This document shows positions 31,488-34,279 of a stretch of DNA of 34,279 nt, piece after piece (within the stretch, counting starts at the first letter, position 1; every line of letters starts with the position of its first letter). The stretch spans positions 1 through 34,279 of the forward strand of contig JALVVK010000087.1 in NCBI GenBank assembly GCA_027023445.1. Direction: 5' to 3'. The notes beneath the pieces are model-generated. The model made no database searches. It was given only the letters and a program-made list of their open reading frames with translations, and was not told where the DNA came from. The position numbers and the translations under genes are program-made. The DNA comes from Deltaproteobacteria bacterium (GTDB taxonomy: Bacteria; Desulfobacterota; Dissulfuribacteria; Dissulfuribacterales; JALVPX01).

Positions 31488-32459
31488 CTACATGTCATTG
31501 AAAAAATTGTCGATCAGGGATGCTATTTCATAAGGTGTTTGAGCCCTGTTTATGGATTCCCTGAATATCGCTCCTCCCCGCCTTCCTTTTGTGTAATAAC
31601 AAAGATGTCTTCTCGCCAGCCAGATCCCCACGGGTTCCCCGTAAAAATCCAGAATCATGTCAAGGTGATCCAGCATGAGCCTGTGTATCGTTTCATGACC
31701 GGGGTCAGGAAGCACTTCCCCGGATTTCATGAAGTGATCAATCTGGCTGATCAGCCATGGCCGTCCCAGCGCGCCTCGTCCTATCATCAGCCCGTCCGCC
31801 CCTGAGAGTCTCAGGCATCTTTTGGCATCCTCCGGGGTTTTAATGTCTCCGTTTGCCACGACGGGTATCCGCACGGCCTCTTTTACCGGCCTGACCTGAA
31901 TCCAGTCAGCGGTGCCGCCGAACATCATGGATCTGGTTCTCGCGTGTACAGTGATCATGGAAACCCCTTCCGATTCAGCGATCTTTGCGATTCTCGGTGC
32001 GTTTAGATGCCCGGAATCCCAGCCAAGGCGGATTTTGACGGTAACGGGTATGTTGACTGAACGTTTCACCGCCCTGATAATGCGTCCTGCCAGGACCTCG
32101 TCTTTCATCAGCGCGGCCCCTGCTCCCGTCCTGACGATTTTTGGCTGGGGACAACCCATATTGATATCAATAAGCGCGGCTCCTGTATCCTGGATTATCC
32201 CAGCCGCACGCGCCATCACCTCAGGGTCTGAACCGCTTATCTGGACGGACAGGGGAAATTCATCGGGGGCGCTTCCGGCCATTTTAAGGGATCGCCTGCT
32301 GTCTCTGACCAATGCCTGTGAGGCGATCATCTCACTCGTCACGAGGCAGGGACTGAAGCGTCTGACCAGGTTTCTGAAGGGTAAATCCGTGATCCCTGCC
32401 ATGGGGGCAAGGATGACAGGACATGGGATTATCTCGCTGGGAATACTGATGGCGGACAT
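31488..32459 (-). CDS. dusB: tRNA-dihydrouridine synthase DusB
   Basis: This FMN enzyme reduces uridines in tRNA D-loops. It has 323 residues. The TIM-barrel signatures are PVILAPMAGITDLPFRNLVR, ALIDINMGCPQPKIVRTGAG (with the catalytic Cys), ITVHARTRS and RIPVVANGDIKTPEDAKRCL. The C-terminal helical tRNA-binding domain is present (MLDHLDMILDFYGEPVGIWL and YYTKGRRGG). The family call is firm; the exact specificity is inferred. The gene starts 24 nt after the TGA-containing TusA-like gene, so both are probably in one transcript. Confidence 0.95.
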   Translation of the reverse strand: MSAISIPSEIIPCPVILAPMAGITDLPFRNLVRRFSPCLVTSEMIASQALVRDSRRSLKMAGSAPDEFPLSVQISGSDPEVMARAAGIIQDTGAALIDINMGCPQPKIVRTGAGAALMKDEVLAGRIIRAVKRSVNIPVTVKIRLGWDSGHLNAPRIAKIAESEGVSMITVHARTRSMMFGGTADWIQVRPVKEAVRIPVVANGDIKTPEDAKRCLRLSGADGLMIGRGALGRPWLISQIDHFMKSGEVLPDPGHETIHRLMLDHLDMILDFYGEPVGIWLARRHLCYYTKGRRGGAIFRESINRAQTPYEIASLIDNFFNDM

Positions 32460-32483
32460 GATCTTTTAAAGAGGAAAAGGCTG

Positions 32484-32729
32484 TCAGTTTCTGGTTTTTT
32501 CGATGATGAGTCTTATGTAGGTATCATGAACTTCCTTTAAAAGGATTCTGCCGCCAACGACTGGAAGGAGCTTGTTCATCTTGGGCATTATATCCACGTC
32601 CATAAGAACCTCCAGTTGGTAGCCCCTGGGGGTGGACGGATTTCTCAGGCGCAGCCCTACGCCCGCAAGGGCCTTTCAGCAATCGCCCCTGCTGTTGATA
32701 AATTCATTCGGATGAAGCAGTTCAGCCAT
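32484..32729 (-). CDS. Candidate TusA/SirA-like selenoprotein with in-frame TGA (codon 18)
   Basis: This gene is not in the ORF track because codon 18 (32678-32676) is TGA. Reading it as selenocysteine gives an 81-residue protein with start MAELLHPNEFINSRGDC, then Sec, then KALAGVGLRLRN. It follows the TusA/SirA beta-alpha-beta-alpha-beta plan: RGDC-Sec takes the place of the family's RGxxC (Sec at the sulfur-carrying cysteine), then a helix, the strand YQLEVLMDVDI, a helix, and the end strand HDTYIRLIIEKTRN. The whole frame is otherwise open and ends 24 nt before dusB. A hairpin with GG in the loop follows the TGA. A likely role is a sulfur- or selenium-transfer protein. The proline after the catalytic Cys is Lys here. 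The Shine-Dalgarno is weak (GGAG at 14 nt, within a small hairpin). Alternatives are a pseudogene or a base error. Confidence 0.68.
32646..32665 (-). promoter_or_regulatory. Candidate bacterial SECIS hairpin
   Basis: Just after the TGA, the minus strand reads CGGGCG-UAGGGCUG-CGCCUG. Six pairs (C-G, G-U, G-C, G-C, C-G, G-C) close a loop containing GGG, starting about 17 nt after the UGA. Published bacterial SECIS models ask for a short stem with a G (often GG) in the loop, 16-37 nt after UGA, which this meets. Pairing was judged by eye. Confidence 0.55.
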
Positions 32730-32860
32730 GTATGATATACTTTCTCCGTTAAGCCGGAGTGTCAAGCTTTTTCATGACAACGTAACGGATTTCGGCTTCG
32801 CAATTTTTTCTCACGCAAAGGCGCAAGGCTCGCAAAAACAATCTGATACATTTTTTGATG

Positions 32861-32889
32861 AGCCATGGACACACAAGGACCTACATGGA
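32861..32889 (+). repeat. Dispersed ~29-bp repeat, copy 2
   Basis: AGCCATGGACACACAAGGAC followed by CTACATGGA matches 33781-33810 at nearly every position and 27488-27514 less closely. Just upstream (32811-32838) is an AAAGGCGC-type G/C/A repeat (CACGCAAAGGCGCAAGG). The gap 32730-32927 has no other feature. Confidence 0.5.
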
Positions 32890-32927
32890 AAAAAGGCTCA
32901 AAGCAAAAGACATGGTTTCCTGCCTTT

Positions 32928-33683
32928 TCAGTGCCTGTGAAGGATCAGATGATCTTCCCCCGGGATCAGTGCCTGTGCCCTGGGAGATGAACAGAATTCT
33001 TCATGAGTGCCATGGAACACCATACGTTTGTTCAGGCACGCCACCTTGTTCACATATTTGTTTACCACCCCGATATCATGGGTTACCAGCACAATGGTTA
33101 TGCCTGCCCTGTTAAGCCTGTCAAGCAGATTATAAAAATCTTCCTGCGCTGTTGCGTCGATGCCCGTGGTAGGTTCGTCCAGAAACAGGATCCTGGGCTG
33201 ATTTACAATGGCCCTGGCTATGAATACCCTTTGCTGCTGCCCCCCGGACAAATCGCCGATACGCCTGTGGGCCAGGCCCCACATTCCAACATCGGTCAAG
33301 GCCTCTTTGATGATGTCCCTGTCGTTGTTTTTTATCCAGCGTGGAGGCCTTTTGGCGGCAAGAAGGCCAAGTCCGACCACCTCTGCAACGGAAATGGGGA
33401 AAATAGGATCAATATGTGTGGCCTTCTGAGGAACATAGCCAACAAGATGCCACTGATGAAAGTGGTGCAGCGGAGTCCCAAACAGGGTTATTTCACCCCT
33501 TGATGGAGTCAGCAGGCCCAGGATTAGCTTGATCAGGGTGGATTTGCCCGATCCGTTAGGGCCTATGATCGCCAGGAAATCTCCCGCTCCGATGGAAAAG
33601 GTTATATCTTCAAGGACATCTCTGCGTTTGTAGGCAAAGTAGATGCCCTTGACATTGATTAATTTATCTTCCCGGTCCGTCAT
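32928..33683 (-). CDS. ZnuC-like metal ABC transporter ATP-binding protein
   Basis: This 251-residue ATPase is of the zinc/manganese ABC family. Motifs are Walker A IIGPNGSGKSTLIKLILGLL, Q-loop VGYVPQKATHIDP, signature LSGGQQQRVFIARAIV, Walker B ILFLDEPTTGID and H-loop LVTHDIGVV. The sequence after the Q-loop (HIDPIFPISVAEVVGLGLLA) is characteristic of ZnuC/MntB-type importers. The natural partner permease (ZnuB) and binding protein are not in the window on either side, so the subunits are separated or lie beyond the window edge, past the kinase. The substrate is inferred. Confidence 0.87.
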   Translation of the reverse strand: MTDREDKLINVKGIYFAYKRRDVLEDITFSIGAGDFLAIIGPNGSGKSTLIKLILGLLTPSRGEITLFGTPLHHFHQWHLVGYVPQKATHIDPIFPISVAEVVGLGLLAAKRPPRWIKNNDRDIIKEALTDVGMWGLAHRRIGDLSGGQQQRVFIARAIVNQPRILFLDEPTTGIDATAQEDFYNLLDRLNRAGITIVLVTHDIGVVNKYVNKVACLNKRMVFHGTHEEFCSSPRAQALIPGEDHLILHRH

Positions 33684-33780
33684 GATAGAAAAGGCAATGG
33701 GCCTGGTTTCTTATGGATGAAGGTTTGTAATAATATCTCAAGTTTCGGGATTGTATAATTAGCTTAAAAAACATTAGATT

Positions 33781-33810
33781 AGCCATGGACCCACAAGGAC
33801 TTACATGGAC
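33781..33810 (+). repeat. Dispersed ~29-bp repeat, copy 3
   Basis: AGCCATGGACCCACAAGGAC followed by TTACATGGAC differs from copy 2 at two or three positions. It lies inside the 150-bp TIR element at 33734-33883. Confidence 0.5.
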
Positions 33811-33817
33811 AAATACC

Positions 33818-33847
33818 TTTAGTCATGCCCGACCGGGCATGACTAAA
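33818..33847. terminator. Perfect 13-bp hairpin inside the TIR element
   Basis: TTTAGTCATGCCC pairs exactly with GGGCATGACTAAA around the tetraloop GACC. A short A run lies on one side (AAAA at the right), so for minus-strand transcripts U precedes the stem rather than following it. It may still halt transcripts from the kinase at 34066 before the ABC gene. It could equally be a structural part of the mobile element. Confidence 0.5.
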
Positions 33848-33901
33848 ACTCCAAAAGTTATTTTAAGTCAGAAACTTGAGATAATATAACATCCGGTAAT
33901 C

Positions 33902-34018
33902 GTTAAATACAGTGTTAAATGGTAAATTCTGAATGTTAAATTAAGGTGCCGAGCTATTATATCTTTCTGAATTTAATAAAAATTTGCTTGCACAATTTAC
34001 CATTTAACATTTTAAATT
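33902..34018. repeat. AT-rich heptamer tracts forming a 16-bp inverted repeat
   Basis: TGTTAAATGGTAAATT (33913-33928) is exactly repeated inverted at 33994-34009 (AATTTACCATTTAACA). Both arms are built of 7-mers such as GTTAAAT, GGTAAAT and CATTTAA, related to the tract at 28513-28547. It lies in the 382-bp gap 33684-34065, which holds only repeats. Confidence 0.45.
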
Positions 34019-34065
34019 CAGATGGAGGCGTTTGAACTTGATACGAGCATCAGAGGGAATCCCCT

Positions 34066-34279
34066 TCAAGACGAGCTGACAGGAATTGAAACTGTAATTT
34101 TGCATCCCCTGCCAGGCGCCGAGTCGATGGAAACCTCACCGCCCCAGGATTTTATTAACTGGTGGGCAACGGCAAGACCAAGGCCCGTTCCATCAGGACG
34201 GGTGGTAAAAAAGGGATCAAATATCCTTGGAAGATTTTCCGGATCGATTCCCACCCCGTTATCATCAACCGAAAATTCG
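34066..34279 (-). CDS. Histidine kinase, C-terminal part (cut by window end)
   Basis: Only the last about 71 residues of a sensor histidine kinase are present; the gene continues past the right edge. The reading frame stays open from 34254 to 34279 (EFSVDDNGVGIDPENLPR), so the track start at 34254 is artificial. The HATPase_c motifs are the G1 box DDNGVGI, the F box IFDPFFTTRPDG and the G2 box GTGLGLAVAHQLI, with a final strand KITVSIPV. The type resembles NtrB-like kinases. The sensor domain and partner are unseen. Confidence 0.93.
   Translation of the reverse strand, partial: EFSVDDNGVGIDPENLPRIFDPFFTTRPDGTGLGLAVAHQLIKSWGGEVSIDSAPGRGCKITVSIPVSSS

Larger units (their letters stand above)
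33734..33883. repeat. 150-bp element with terminal inverted repeats
   Basis: TATCTCAAGTTTC (33734-33746) and GAAACTTGAGATA (33871-33883) form an exact 13-bp inverted repeat. Extending outward, 17 of 19 positions still pair. Inside lie the copy-3 repeat (33781-33810) and a 13-bp perfect hairpin (33818-33847). It has no ORF and is MITE-like. No other full copy is in the window. Confidence 0.65.

Noticed and set aside
32484-32675. Non-selenoprotein reading: short gene from an internal ATG (MDVDIMPK)
   Set aside because: It would lose the first strand and active site of the TusA fold and leaves the well-formed N-terminal 17 codons unexplained. It is kept only as a fallback.

Overview
The window looks like a chromosomal segment of a motile Desulfobacterota (former Deltaproteobacteria) bacterium. 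The grounds are a sigma-54-driven flagellar operon with its own enhancer-binding protein, a YggT-DivIVA pair, an FmdE/molybdopterin-binding pair, an Hsp20-Lon pair, a DUF2232 gene in an rpsF-rpsR-rplI-dnaB cluster, and a candidate selenoprotein. This placement is an inference from gene content; no rRNA or other phylogenetic marker was compared. No phage, IS transposase, CRISPR array, tRNA or rRNA was seen.

Layout. (1) 77-328: a small FmdB-type zinc ribbon protein with a hairpin after it. (2) 500-12882, plus strand: a flagellar basal-body/export operon. It runs from a textbook sigma-54 promoter through a secreted TPR protein, a sigma-54 activator with a degenerate receiver domain, flgB-flgC-fliE-fliF-fliG-fliH-fliI-fliJ, a MotE-like protein, a small membrane protein and a membrane PAS-HisKA protein with no ATPase domain. 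Most junctions overlap or nearly touch. (3) 12867-17038, minus strand: rpsF-rpsR-DUF2232-rplI-dnaB-rsmG, preceded by a structured rpsF leader. (4) 17672-20519, plus: hsp20 and lon. (5) 20687-26021, plus: ffh-rpsP-khpA-rimM-trmD-SPOUT methyltransferase, then rplS-rnhB-yraN, a classic translation/tRNA block. (6) 26018-27388: a PhoU-DUF47 fusion. (7) 27574-28467, minus: a class I methyltransferase. (8) 28844-31440, plus: FmdE, a molybdopterin-binding protein with a C-terminal cysteine cluster, YggT and DivIVA. (9) 31488-34279, minus: dusB, a probable TusA-like selenoprotein broken by an in-frame TGA and so absent from the ORF track, a ZnuC-like ABC ATPase, and the end of a histidine kinase.

The most notable hidden items are the following. 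First, an 81-residue TusA-fold gene upstream of dusB (32484-32729) has TGA exactly at the catalytic-Cys position, followed by a plausible bacterial SECIS hairpin. Second, there are two inverted copies of a 255-261 bp element with terminal inverted repeats (17278-17538 and 28576-28830). Third, a 150 bp TIR-bounded element (33734-33883) contains a perfect 13 bp hairpin and one of three copies of a roughly 29 bp intergenic repeat. Fourth, the sigma-54 promoter (596-612) has an upstream palindrome and a terminator-like hairpin starting almost at the predicted transcription start. Several long ORFs in the track begin too early; I give shortened starts where Shine-Dalgarno sites, overlaps or family N-termini support them.
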